From SAR202 cluster bacterium (GTDB lineage: Bacteria > Chloroflexota > Dehalococcoidia > Lucifugimonadales > UBA826): a stretch of 10,712 nt of DNA. The position numbers were made by a program, and so were the translations under genes. The notes under the pieces are model-generated. The model was not told where the DNA came from. It did not search any database and worked only from the letters and a program-made list of their open reading frames with translations. Positions 1-6,273 of the stretch are shown here, one piece after another. Positions within the stretch are counted from its first letter, which is position 1. Every line of letters starts with the position of its first letter. The DNA lies in assembly GCA_009392675.1 (NCBI GenBank), contig VFFY01000049.1:1-10712 (forward strand), in the 5' to 3' direction.

Positions 1-18
1 CTGATTGGTTATTGAAAT
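1..18 (+). repeat. terminal direct repeat, left copy
   Basis: The first 18 bases match positions 10686-10703 with one mismatch (G at 14 versus C). The sequences inside and beyond the two copies do not match, so this is not a simple circular overlap. It may be a repeat at which the assembly broke, or a coincidence. Confidence 0.4.
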
Positions 19-20
19 AT

Positions 21-275
21 ATGTCCAAAGCCAAGAGGGGCAAACTAACCCACTCCAGGAATTTCCCAAAGGCCGATCAATATAAGTCACGATCTGGTGA
101 ATGTTCAGACTGCGGCAAAGAACATACATTTACCTATCAGAAAGATGCTCGAGAGCAGACAGCAGAGTTCGCCTCAATACCCCAGAGTCCCACCAACTTT
201 TCTGAATGGATTGGTACTGGAGTCCCACTTTATAAAGATGGGAAGCGGTGCGAGTGTTGGATAATTGACATTTAA
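21..275 (+). CDS. small unknown protein with a CxxC motif
   Basis: This 84-residue ORF is not recognised as any family. It is basic at the N-terminus, has a CSDCGKEH motif near the middle (a possible half zinc knuckle) and a CEC motif near the C-terminus, so a small metal-binding fold is possible but unproven. I chose the ATG at 21 over the in-frame TTG at 12; neither has a clear ribosome binding site, and the true start could lie outside the window. Its base composition is visibly less AT-rich than the nitrile hydratase genes it faces. It converges on the activator gene, and the two stop codons overlap by 4 bases. It could be a real small gene, the C-terminal part of a truncated one, or a chance ORF. 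Confidence 0.35.
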   Translation: MSKAKRGKLTHSRNFPKADQYKSRSGECSDCGKEHTFTYQKDAREQTAEFASIPQSPTNFSEWIGTGVPLYKDGKRCECWIIDI

Positions 276-637
276 ACACTCCTATTTTTAATATTCACCG
301 GCTTACCATGTGGTGTAGATAAGTAAGCCTGTGTCCAATCTTCTTTTAACAGAATCAAAGTATTTTGATTACTAATTTTCTTTTCTATTAGAATTTCTTC
401 TAAGGCATTTAACCAACAGGAAAAATAATCATCACTACCATCTAAATTTTTTGTATGTAATCTTTCTTTTTTAAGAGCTTCCCCAAAAACTTTAACAAAT
501 TCCTTCCAACTAAAATTTCCTTTTTCTGACAATTGAACAGTAATAGCAAATAATTGACTATGCCAAGGATTTTGGAAAACAACTTGATCTTCATTTTTAT
601 TTGTAAAAGGTAAATTATAATCAGATTTCATTTTCAT
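272..637 (-). CDS. nitrile hydratase accessory protein (P14K-type activator)
   Basis: This 121-residue protein resembles the small nitrile hydratase activators (P14K type), which are homologous to the N-terminal helical domain of the beta subunit. Known members escort cobalt and an alpha subunit into the apoenzyme by subunit swapping. The family pattern is visible at residues 20-50: FQNPWHSQLFAITVQLSEKG, then an F-W-K-E-F motif; a Y-x-x-C-W-L-x-A-L-E segment follows near residue 70, parallel to YYEKWLAAL in the adjacent beta subunit. The length is normal for the family. It is the last gene of the operon, 15 bases after the beta stop. No strong ribosome binding site precedes the ATG at 637; a second in-frame ATG lies two codons on. 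It is as AT-rich as the rest of the operon. The family is fairly certain from sequence and position; the metal role is inferred from homologues. Confidence 0.85.
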   Translation of the reverse strand: MKMKSDYNLPFTNKNEDQVVFQNPWHSQLFAITVQLSEKGNFSWKEFVKVFGEALKKERLHTKNLDGSDDYFSCWLNALEEILIEKKISNQNTLILLKEDWTQAYLSTPHGKPVNIKNRSV

Positions 638-652
638 ATTTTTTATAAAAGT

Positions 653-1393
653 TTAATCTTTATAAGGATTAAAGTATGGTTCCCATAAATCCAAAAATAT
701 GCTGTCATTTTCATGTTCAGCTGAGATACCCCATAATTCTGAGGATTTGAATTCTACAGTATATAAAGGTAAGGGGCTTTCTCCCAACCCGTGAGCATTC
801 TTATCAGGGAAAACATGATTTTTATTATAAGAATGAATTTTACCTACTCTTCCCATAGCATATGTAGGTAATCTGGTGTGCCCACCATTTACATTCTCAT
901 TTGGACTATAACTTTGAGTAATAATTTTATCACCTATGTTAAAAATAGGACTTACATTTGTATCTCTAATTGATGGCCCTCCCCAGCCTAATGTTTTTTG
1001 AACATCTTCAGCTAACCAGGTTCTATCATCAAGCATTACATTTTGTTTAGAAAACTTATCTAAATTACCTTTCTTAGCAGCAGCAACATATTCTTTTAAT
1101 TCATCTAACGAAATAAGTTTTTTATCTATTAACAGATTAGTTAGAGCCGCCAGCCATTTTTCATAATAAGAGAAATTTATATAATCTTTGGGTGGCAAAC
1201 ATTCTCTATAATGTCTACTGATATCTAGATTCCATTCGCCTAAAGCACCAGCAGCAAGTGTAATTGCCCACGCTTTTGCCTGCCAATTATGTTTAAAAGT
1301 AGGCTCAAAATTAATGACTTCATTTTTGTTGTTTCTTGGAACTGGTATCGGTCCATCTCCAAAACGTCCTCCCATATCATGCAGTCTACTCAT
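653..1393 (-). CDS. nthB: nitrile hydratase beta subunit
   Basis: This is the structural beta subunit of nitrile hydratase, which with alpha hydrates nitriles to amides in the cytoplasm. Family landmarks appear in order: an N-terminal LHDMGGRFG segment (residues 4-12); a helical domain with W-Q-A-K-A-W-A and YYEKWLAALTNLL around residues 37-87; and a C-terminal SH3-like barrel with GDKI, HTRLPTYAMGRVG, VFPD, HGLGESPLPLYTVEF, ELWG and WEPYF. The length of 246 residues is slightly long for the family. The ATG overlaps the alpha stop by 4 bases (ATGA), and AAAGGA sits 7 bases upstream, so translation is probably coupled to alpha. Synteny with alpha and the activator makes the assignment firm. 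The related thiocyanate hydrolase splits beta into two chains, so a single full-length beta argues for nitrile hydratase. Confidence 0.95.
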   Translation of the reverse strand: MSRLHDMGGRFGDGPIPVPRNNKNEVINFEPTFKHNWQAKAWAITLAAGALGEWNLDISRHYRECLPPKDYINFSYYEKWLAALTNLLIDKKLISLDELKEYVAAAKKGNLDKFSKQNVMLDDRTWLAEDVQKTLGWGGPSIRDTNVSPIFNIGDKIITQSYSPNENVNGGHTRLPTYAMGRVGKIHSYNKNHVFPDKNAHGLGESPLPLYTVEFKSSELWGISAEHENDSIFLDLWEPYFNPYKD

Positions 1394-2031
1394 TTAATTT
1401 CCTTTGGTAACCCTGTGCCTATCATTGAATTTCTAGTAACCAACTCTGCAAGTTCAGTCTCATCCATATTTTCAGTACCATCAGGTCTCATTGGTAACAC
1501 TAAATATCTTAGTTCTGCAGTTGAATCCCAGACTTTTATCTGAACTTTTGGATCTAGAGATAAACCAAATTCTGAAAGAACTTTTCTAGGTTCTCGTACT
1601 GTTCTAGATCTATATTCATCACTTTTATACCACGTTGGTGGGAGACCGAGTACTGGCCATGGATAGCAACTACATAATGTACAAACCACCACGTTGTGAA
1701 CCTTAGGTGTGTTTTCAACAACAACCATATTTTCGCCTTGTCTTCCTTGGTAACTCAATTCTCTTATAGCTGATGTTGCATCATTCAGAAGTCTTTTTTT
1801 ATATTCTTCATCAACCCACGCTTTTGCAACTACTTTTGCACCATTTTGTGGACCTATTCTATTTTCATAAGTGTCAATCAATTCATCTAAAGTTCTAGAA
1901 TCTATTAAACCTTTATTTAGAAGTAAAGTTTCAACAGCTTTTACTCTTAGTTCAGGATCCGAAGGCAATTGTGAATGTGCGTGATCATCTGAATGGGTGT
2001 GATTATGAATAATATTTTTCTTTTCACTCAT
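1390..2031 (-). CDS. nthA: nitrile hydratase alpha subunit, cobalt type
   Basis: This is the catalytic alpha subunit, which carries the non-corrin metal centre that converts nitriles to amides. The metal claw is VCTLCSC at residues 116-122: C117, C120, S121 and C122 are the ligand positions, where the second and third cysteines are normally oxidised. Thr after the first Cys is characteristic of Co-type enzymes; Fe-type enzymes have Ser. Other family landmarks are AWVDEEYKKRLL (71-82), YPWPVLGLPPTWYKS (123-137), REPRKVLSEFGL (147-158), VWDSTAELRYLVLP (168-180) and a terminal RNSMIGTGLP. The N-terminus is His/Asp-rich (HNHTHSDDHAHS, 9-20), as in some Co-type homologues, and may help acquire cobalt. 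The length of 213 residues is normal. GAGG lies 7 bases before the ATG. It is first in the operon with beta and the activator. The segment is strikingly AT-rich compared with the genes to its right. Confidence 0.96.
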   Translation of the reverse strand: MSEKKNIIHNHTHSDDHAHSQLPSDPELRVKAVETLLLNKGLIDSRTLDELIDTYENRIGPQNGAKVVAKAWVDEEYKKRLLNDATSAIRELSYQGRQGENMVVVENTPKVHNVVVCTLCSCYPWPVLGLPPTWYKSDEYRSRTVREPRKVLSEFGLSLDPKVQIKVWDSTAELRYLVLPMRPDGTENMDETELAELVTRNSMIGTGLPKEIK

Positions 2032-2113
2032 AATTGATCCTCTTATGCATTATTTTATTTTTACTCTGGGATTAAAACGATCCTACCATAGAGTGCGAGA
2101 CCCTATTCTTATA

Positions 2114-2160
2114 TATATATAAGCCTTCCCCACGTTTTGTCTATTGACACATACGTGTCA
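2114..2160 (-). promoter_or_regulatory. putative promoter and operator of the nitrile hydratase operon
   Basis: On the minus strand, TAGACA (2138-2143, one mismatch to the -35 consensus) is followed after 18 bases by TATATA (2114-2119) inside an AT run, about 80 bases before the alpha ATG. Immediately upstream of the -35 is a perfect inverted repeat, TGACAC-ATAC-GTGTCA (2145-2160), a plausible regulator site. The palindrome is seen directly; promoter function is inferred, and no regulator gene is in the window. Confidence 0.45.
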
Positions 2161-2235
2161 CTACTTAAGACTATTCCTCCCTTAACACTCTATCTACAAT
2201 GGCACCCTGACATTAGTTGAGTTGTTGTAGACATC

Positions 2236-2340
2236 AAAGGTGTGCATTCGGGTCCTGCCCCCGCTACCACTCATTCATGACTAAATCCCACCCTTTTTAT
2301 CCACTACCCGGCTTGTCAAATTAGTGATTTCCGTAAATAT
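2236..2340 (+). repeat. tRNA-fMet 3'-fragment repeat, copy A (putative att site)
   Basis: Positions 2236-2269 resemble the variable loop, T-arm and acceptor 3' strand of a CAU tRNA, ending in CCTGCCCCCGCTACCA. The T-arm is degenerate (ATTCGGGTCC, one base lost relative to copies B and C) and the anticodon part is barely recognisable. From ACCA to 2340 it aligns without gaps to copy C (59 of 75 identical by hand count), including CTCATTCATGACTAAA, a T-run and TCAAATTAGT. This is the main content of the gene-free stretch 2032-2468. The rest of that stretch holds the nitrile hydratase promoter on the left and the promoter of the next gene on the right. Confidence 0.75.
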
Positions 2341-2435
2341 GGTCACGAACTTTCTGGGAGCGTCAAATTTAATGTTTCGTCAATTTGTCTGGCAGCAGTT
2401 TCTTCCAAACCAATCGTTACATGGGAATAAGTGTC

Positions 2436-2465
2436 TATAATGAGTGAGGCAATCCATCAGGAGGG
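2436..2465 (+). promoter_or_regulatory. -10 box and ribosome binding site of the alpha/beta-barrel gene
   Basis: A perfect TATAAT lies at 2436-2441 without a convincing -35 box 17 bases upstream. A strong AGGAGGG (2459-2465) lies 3 bases before the ATG at 2469 and fixes that start. Promoter use is inferred. Confidence 0.45.
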
Positions 2466-2468
2466 AAT

Positions 2469-3185
2469 ATGGGCATTCTGGTACAGCGGGAATTCACCGT
2501 CGCTGGCGATCACCGACAGGAGTTTGAGCGTCAGAGTCGTCTTGGGACATGGGTGAAAATGTGCCACAACGGTGCACAGATGATCGCGTTCGGAGGCTGG
2601 GCGTTCGGTGGTCGGGGTGACGTGGTGGTCACCCATTCGGCCTATGCGGATTTCGATCATTGGACCGCAACACGGCCTTGGGGGGCATTCGCAACCGATT
2701 CTGAACGTACCGAAGAAACTCGGCACGCCAGCGCGATCTTCGCTGGTCGTCCACGGCTCATTGATCACTCACGCACAACGATCATTGAATACGACGACGA
2801 CTTGTCCGAACCGACGCCTTTCTACCGCAATAGCGGCGATGAGTTAGCGCCCCTACCGCTGACCTATGGTCCTCAGTCAATCCTTGCAGAGTGCCGTTAT
2901 CGGCTTCGCTCGGGATCCGAAACAGAGTTTCGCGAGCTGTCCGCAGAGACGCTATGGCCCAGGCTTCGAGCGCATGATGCACGCATGGTGCTCTACGGCA
3001 AGGACCTGCTGGCGGAGGAGGACGAGGTGGTGGAGCTGACGGCCTACCGTTCGATTAGCGCATGGCATCAACTGTTGAGCCCAACTGGAGACACGGAGCT
3101 GGTGTCTGCCAAACGGCAGTCACTGATCGCAGACAGACAGACGCGACTCCTGATGGTGCAGACGGATTTCGGCGAAAAGGTATAG
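2469..3185 (+). CDS. duplicated dimeric alpha/beta-barrel protein (NIPSNAP/ABM-like), function unknown
   Basis: The 238-residue protein appears to be two tandem copies of one domain. Residues 3-108 begin ILVQREFTVAGDHRQEFERQ and contain DVVVTHSAYADFDHW; residues 137-234 begin ILAECRYRLRSGSETEFREL and contain EVVELTAYRSISAWHQ. Each copy has the spacing of a ferredoxin-like dimeric alpha/beta-barrel unit: a beta strand, an amphipathic helix, a beta hairpin ending in a strand with aromatic residues, then a helix marked by W. This fold covers NIPSNAP, antibiotic-biosynthesis monooxygenase-like and EthD-like proteins. No catalytic motif decides between them, so no reaction is assigned. No signal peptide or membrane segment is seen, so it is probably cytosolic. 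It is the only gene between repeat copies A and B, and it is clearly GC-richer than the nitrile hydratase operon, which suggests a different origin. The start is set by AGGAGGG. The duplication is visible; the fold is inferred. Confidence 0.7.
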   Translation: MGILVQREFTVAGDHRQEFERQSRLGTWVKMCHNGAQMIAFGGWAFGGRGDVVVTHSAYADFDHWTATRPWGAFATDSERTEETRHASAIFAGRPRLIDHSRTTIIEYDDDLSEPTPFYRNSGDELAPLPLTYGPQSILAECRYRLRSGSETEFRELSAETLWPRLRAHDARMVLYGKDLLAEEDEVVELTAYRSISAWHQLLSPTGDTELVSAKRQSLIADRQTRLLMVQTDFGEKV

Positions 3186-3224
3186 AGATCGAGCTCATCA
3201 AGCCTATCTGGTACTGGGAACTGA

Positions 3225-3246
3225 GGGGCTATGCATTTATAGCTCC
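3225..3246 (+). terminator. stem-loop downstream of the alpha/beta-barrel gene
   Basis: GGGGCTAT pairs with ATAGCTCC (8 bp, one G-U) across a 6-base loop, about 40 bases after the stop codon. There is no T-tract after it, so intrinsic termination is uncertain; it may only protect the 3' end. Confidence 0.3.
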
Positions 3247-3313
3247 AAGGTAGGTAGAAGCACCCTAGTTTTTCATTCAACCTATCCGGCAATTTAACCG
3301 ACAAAATATTCAC

Positions 3314-3483
3314 AACAATATGGATTTATTTGCACCAAATGGACACGAGAGGGGAGCTTCTGTAACCAGGTGGAAAATATGACCCTCCATGAACACTTCC
3401 TAGTCCTCCTCATAAACCAAAGGTCTCAGGTTCGAGTCCTGCCCTCGCTACCACTCATTCGTGACTAAAATACCCTATTTTTA
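3314..3483 (+). repeat. tRNA-fMet 3'-fragment repeat, copy B (putative att site)
   Basis: Positions 3409-3453 carry an anticodon loop CTCATAA, a variable region AAAGGTC, a T-loop TTCGAGT and an acceptor strand ending in CTCGCTACCA. That is the 3' portion of a CAU tRNA, most like initiator tRNA-fMet. The first T-stem base is changed (TCAGG for GCAGG) and no matching 5' half precedes it. The whole 170 bases align without gaps to copy C at 7163-7332 (142 identical by hand count), so about 95 bases of upstream flank are shared as well. It lies in the gene-free stretch 3186-3489; the part left of it holds only a stem-loop. The ureohydrolase stop codon is 7 bases past its right end. Confidence 0.85.
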
Positions 3484-3489
3484 CCTTCT

Positions 3490-4479
3490 TTAATTTCCCC
3501 GCTTAGCGATCCACCTGGGCTGATCACAGATCTGCCCCAGAAATTCCAGTATGGTGTGGGCGCCCATGTATGAGGTGATACCTGTTCCTACATCCACTAG
3601 AGGGTTGACCTCAACGAGATCGAATCCGATGATCTCGGTGTGTCTCGCCAACGTCGCTAGTGAGTCCCGAAGATCAGCATACGACATGCCGTTGGGTTCC
3701 GCAGACACACACCCCGGAACCAACGGTAGGTCCAGTACATCAATGTCGATACTCACATATATTGCAGCATCCTTCGGAACCAATTCGGTCATGCCATTCG
3801 GACCCATCTCTTTAAACTCCTTCATTCCTATGACACGGTTACCATCGTTGATAGAGTCGTCAATCCAAGCCTTGTTGTTGCGGATACTACGGATTCCAAC
3901 CTGTGTAAGGCTCTCAACATGGTCCATCTGGTGGATGTGACGGAAAGCATGGGAATTAGTGTATTCGAAGCCGTGAACGAAGGGTCTATAGTCGATATGG
4001 GCGTCGAAGTGGACGACATGGAGAGGCTCTTTGTATGCTCGGACAACTGGAAAGGTAATAGCATGGTCGCCTCCTAGCACCACTGGCATCGCGCCTTTAT
4101 CCAACACCATCCGAGTCAGGTTAGTAATATTCTCGAAAGTACCTTCAACATCAGTGGGAATGACATTCGCGTCACCCACATCTACAATTCGATTGTTATC
4201 AAGCTCATATTCTAGGAACACTTTGTTGGTGTCGTGGTCAAAGTAGCCAACGCCATTAGCCCCGAATCGTAGAGATTGCTCCCTTATCGAGCGTGACCCG
4301 AATCGTGAACCAGGCATGAATGGCGAGCCTTCATCCGTTGGCGCGCCCATCACGGCGATACCCGCGTCCAACTGGTCAAGATCATGACAGACCGGTGTTC
4401 TTAGAAATGAGACTAATCCAGCAAACCCATAGTTTGGTTTACCTCGGTTGGTCGGATGTTGCGCCTTACGTTGTGTCAT
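3490..4479 (-). CDS. arginase/agmatinase-family ureohydrolase
   Basis: This 329-residue protein belongs to the binuclear Mn ureohydrolases, which hydrolyse guanidino compounds (agmatine, arginine, guanidinobutyrate and relatives) to urea and an amine. Metal-ligand motifs are intact: GGDH (H139), FDAHID (D159, H161, D163) and SIDIDVLD (D245, D247). PGSRFGSRSIRE (56-67) and IGFDLVEVNP (284-293) are also typical. Two places deviate: the third motif reads DLPLVPG instead of the usual DP-x-x-x-PG, and the segment after the second motif reads SHAFRH rather than the common HG-(T/S)-xFR. The substrate may therefore not be agmatine, and I give no gene symbol. The length is normal, and there is no signal peptide. 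AAGGAA lies 7 bases before the ATG. It ends 7 bases from repeat B and is divergent from the next gene. The family is certain; the substrate is not. Confidence 0.92.
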   Translation of the reverse strand: MTQRKAQHPTNRGKPNYGFAGLVSFLRTPVCHDLDQLDAGIAVMGAPTDEGSPFMPGSRFGSRSIREQSLRFGANGVGYFDHDTNKVFLEYELDNNRIVDVGDANVIPTDVEGTFENITNLTRMVLDKGAMPVVLGGDHAITFPVVRAYKEPLHVVHFDAHIDYRPFVHGFEYTNSHAFRHIHQMDHVESLTQVGIRSIRNNKAWIDDSINDGNRVIGMKEFKEMGPNGMTELVPKDAAIYVSIDIDVLDLPLVPGCVSAEPNGMSYADLRDSLATLARHTEIIGFDLVEVNPLVDVGTGITSYMGAHTILEFLGQICDQPRWIAKRGN

Positions 4480-4664
4480 TTATTGATTCCTTTTTCCTCA
4501 TTTCTTTCTGCATCATGGATATCGGATTCCTTTCCGGTTGTTGGCAATGATACTTGTTAATCGACTTATAGGGGAGATTATTTATTCGATTATTACAACC
4601 CATGTAGTATATTCAACGTAAGTGGGGTGTAATGGTAGAGAACCCATAGAAATACAAAAATATT

Positions 4665-5300
4665 ATGTGCATTATCGATATTTCGAGCTTGAAAAAAGAG
4701 GGTGAGTTTGGGTCTAAAGAGTGGGGTGAGGCCTGTGCGGCTGCAGCTGTAAAAATTCTTAAGGCGGCTGACCTGCCTGCTGATTTTGAATGGGCCTTTA
4801 CTGAACGGTATACCCATCCGCCAGATCGACTGATGAAAGGTGGGCGCACACAGTGTGGTTACTACATCATGGTGAGGAACGGTGAAATAACTGGTGGTGA
4901 TGGTGAACCGGAGGAAGCACTTGCGATCCGAGGATTTCACATCCGAGCACGCTGGGCTGCATTGTGTAACCAGTCTGGTGCCTTTTATGGTGCTGAAGGT
5001 AAGTTAAAGCGCGGTGACGGTGAAGTTGTAATGCGTGAGGCAATTGAGAGATATCTTGGGCGTGAAGATCCATACGGTGAAGTGCAACCGTCAGAACGGT
5101 ATTTCCCGGAAACTGTACGTGGCCCATTGATGACAGGGTCAGAGGAAGGCAATGGACTTCACAATATCGCGGCATCTATGCAGACCTCATCTCCGGAGTT
5201 TGCTGATTTTCCAGTGACAGAGATGCTGGTTCCTATTTTTGATGAGATGAGCGAAGAGCAAAAGAAGTCATTTATCAAACTGCTCGGCATCGACATCTAA
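4665..5300 (+). CDS. unknown protein, possible SCP2-like domain
   Basis: I do not recognise this 211-residue protein with confidence. Residues 60-125 have a pattern reminiscent of SCP2-like (sterol carrier) lipid-binding domains: a strand YYIMVRNGEITGGDG, an alternating AIRGFHIRARWAAL segment, then AEGKLKRGDGEVVM. The C-terminal 20 residues (MSEEQKKSFIKLLGI) look like a separate amphipathic helix. It contains 3 Cys and many acidic residues, and no signal peptide or membrane segment. Codon use and clean reading make it likely to be real; the overlapping minus-strand ORFs lack any family features. No clear ribosome binding site precedes the ATG, but no other in-frame start fits better. It is divergent from the ureohydrolase across 185 bases, so the two may share a regulatory region, although no palindrome is seen there. 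The SCP2 idea is weak inference. Confidence 0.7.
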   Translation: MCIIDISSLKKEGEFGSKEWGEACAAAAVKILKAADLPADFEWAFTERYTHPPDRLMKGGRTQCGYYIMVRNGEITGGDGEPEEALAIRGFHIRARWAALCNQSGAFYGAEGKLKRGDGEVVMREAIERYLGREDPYGEVQPSERYFPETVRGPLMTGSEEGNGLHNIAASMQTSSPEFADFPVTEMLVPIFDEMSEEQKKSFIKLLGIDI

Positions 5301-5359
5301 TCTTTCTTTTCCCTACTACTTCCCTACAATGTTTGGATGATTAAATTCGGGAGACATAC

Positions 5360-5497
5360 GTGAAAGCAATACCAACATCTCTGAAAATACTTTTCCTCGG
5401 CATTATTTTAGTCATCACCAAAATTAAATTTCTCGTCGAGAGTAGGTTCTCCATGCGTATAACCATAAGAAAGGGGCTAGAAATAAGGAAACCATGA
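5360..5497 (+). pseudogene. possible 5' stump of a membrane-anchored or exported protein
   Basis: A GTG start with GGAG 6 bases upstream opens a frame of 45 codons. Its beginning, VKAIPTSLKILFLGIILVIT, has the basic-then-hydrophobic look of a signal peptide or membrane anchor. After about 20 residues the frame runs into the 3' end of the convergent ABC permease gene (from 5424) and turns into basic, low-quality sequence (RITIRKGLEIRKP). It follows the unknown gene on the same strand by 59 bases. The most natural reading is a second gene of that operon cut off when the ABC transporter segment joined at roughly 5405-5423. A genuine 45-residue membrane peptide or a chance ORF cannot be excluded. 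Confidence 0.35.
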
Positions 5498-6272
5498 AAG
5501 GCTTCAGTCTAAACCATGGATCCAGCACGACCTCTTCAAAATTTACCATGATTGTCTCAGCCTTTATTTCAGATTTAGTGACAGTCAGGAAATTATCTGT
5601 GTCACTTATAGTTGTCGGCCACCAGTTGTTGATTTTGGCGACGTACGAAACATTGTCCCATTCAGATTCTGGGGTTTCCCAGAGTCCTCTTGCAACTAAT
5701 TCGAGAGGTGTAGCTATTCCCACCAAAATGGGAAAGCCAATTATGAGAGCGAGAACTAGCAACAATGACGCGACGGTACTTTTGAAAACAGCAGAAGTGA
5801 ATGTAACAAGGCATACCCAGAAAATCGAGTTCAAAATATTGAACAGGAAACCAAACAGAAACCATTTAATTGAAATGGAATCTACTGTATCAAACATTAC
5901 CATTGATGAAATGAAGGTTATGGCAAAAGTAAAAAGAAACAGAGCTTCGCTCAGTAGCACATAGATCACTAATTTCGTAAGCAATATTTTTCTAAAGGAA
6001 AACCGCATCCGCAGAAAAATGGATAGATTTTGGTTCGCGTCAAATGACATGCTTGATACTACAAGTCCGATAAACAGTATCCCGGCGGGTATGGTGAACA
6101 ACAAGTACATTTCGATTACGTCAGCATAGGGAACTAGTTCACCTTCGTTGGCTTTGTCTATAAAGTAGTTTGTGATCACGGACAGAATGGATGCGAGGAA
6201 ATACAGCGACACAAGAGTCCAGCCTCTCCAACTCCTAAATAACAGAATCAATTCCACTTTCCAAAGATTCAT
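5424..6272 (-). CDS. ABC-2-type transporter permease
   Basis: This 282-residue integral membrane protein has about six hydrophobic segments: near residues 17-38, 52-72, 97-127, 135-160, 163-190 and 258-274. It shows the ABC-2 exporter layout, including an N-terminal WKVELILLFRSWRG segment before the first helix and a cytoplasmic region NLSIFLRMRFSFRKILLTKL after the second. A soluble loop of about 65 residues (roughly 192-257), rich in W and acidic residues, lies between the last two helices and probably faces outside. Its ATG begins one base after the stop of the ATPase gene, so the two are translationally coupled and probably form one exporter. The substrate cannot be told from sequence. 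Known relatives export drugs, bacteriocins, lipids or polysaccharides, or assemble c-type or copper enzymes. Base composition is lower in GC than in the ureohydrolase region. Confidence 0.88.
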   Translation of the reverse strand: MNLWKVELILLFRSWRGWTLVSLYFLASILSVITNYFIDKANEGELVPYADVIEMYLLFTIPAGILFIGLVVSSMSFDANQNLSIFLRMRFSFRKILLTKLVIYVLLSEALFLFTFAITFISSMVMFDTVDSISIKWFLFGFLFNILNSIFWVCLVTFTSAVFKSTVASLLLVLALIIGFPILVGIATPLELVARGLWETPESEWDNVSYVAKINNWWPTTISDTDNFLTVTKSEIKAETIMVNFEEVVLDPWFRLKPFMVSLFLAPFLWLYAWRTYSRREI

Positions 6273-6273
6273 T

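Noticed and set aside
3409..3453. Functional tRNA-Met gene at the repeats
   Set aside because: No 5' acceptor strand, D-arm or pairing anticodon stem precedes any copy, and the T-stem or acceptor strand is altered in all four.
4593..4940. 115- and 78-codon ORFs on the minus strand
   Set aside because: They overlap the better-supported plus-strand gene at 4665-5300 and have no protein-like features.
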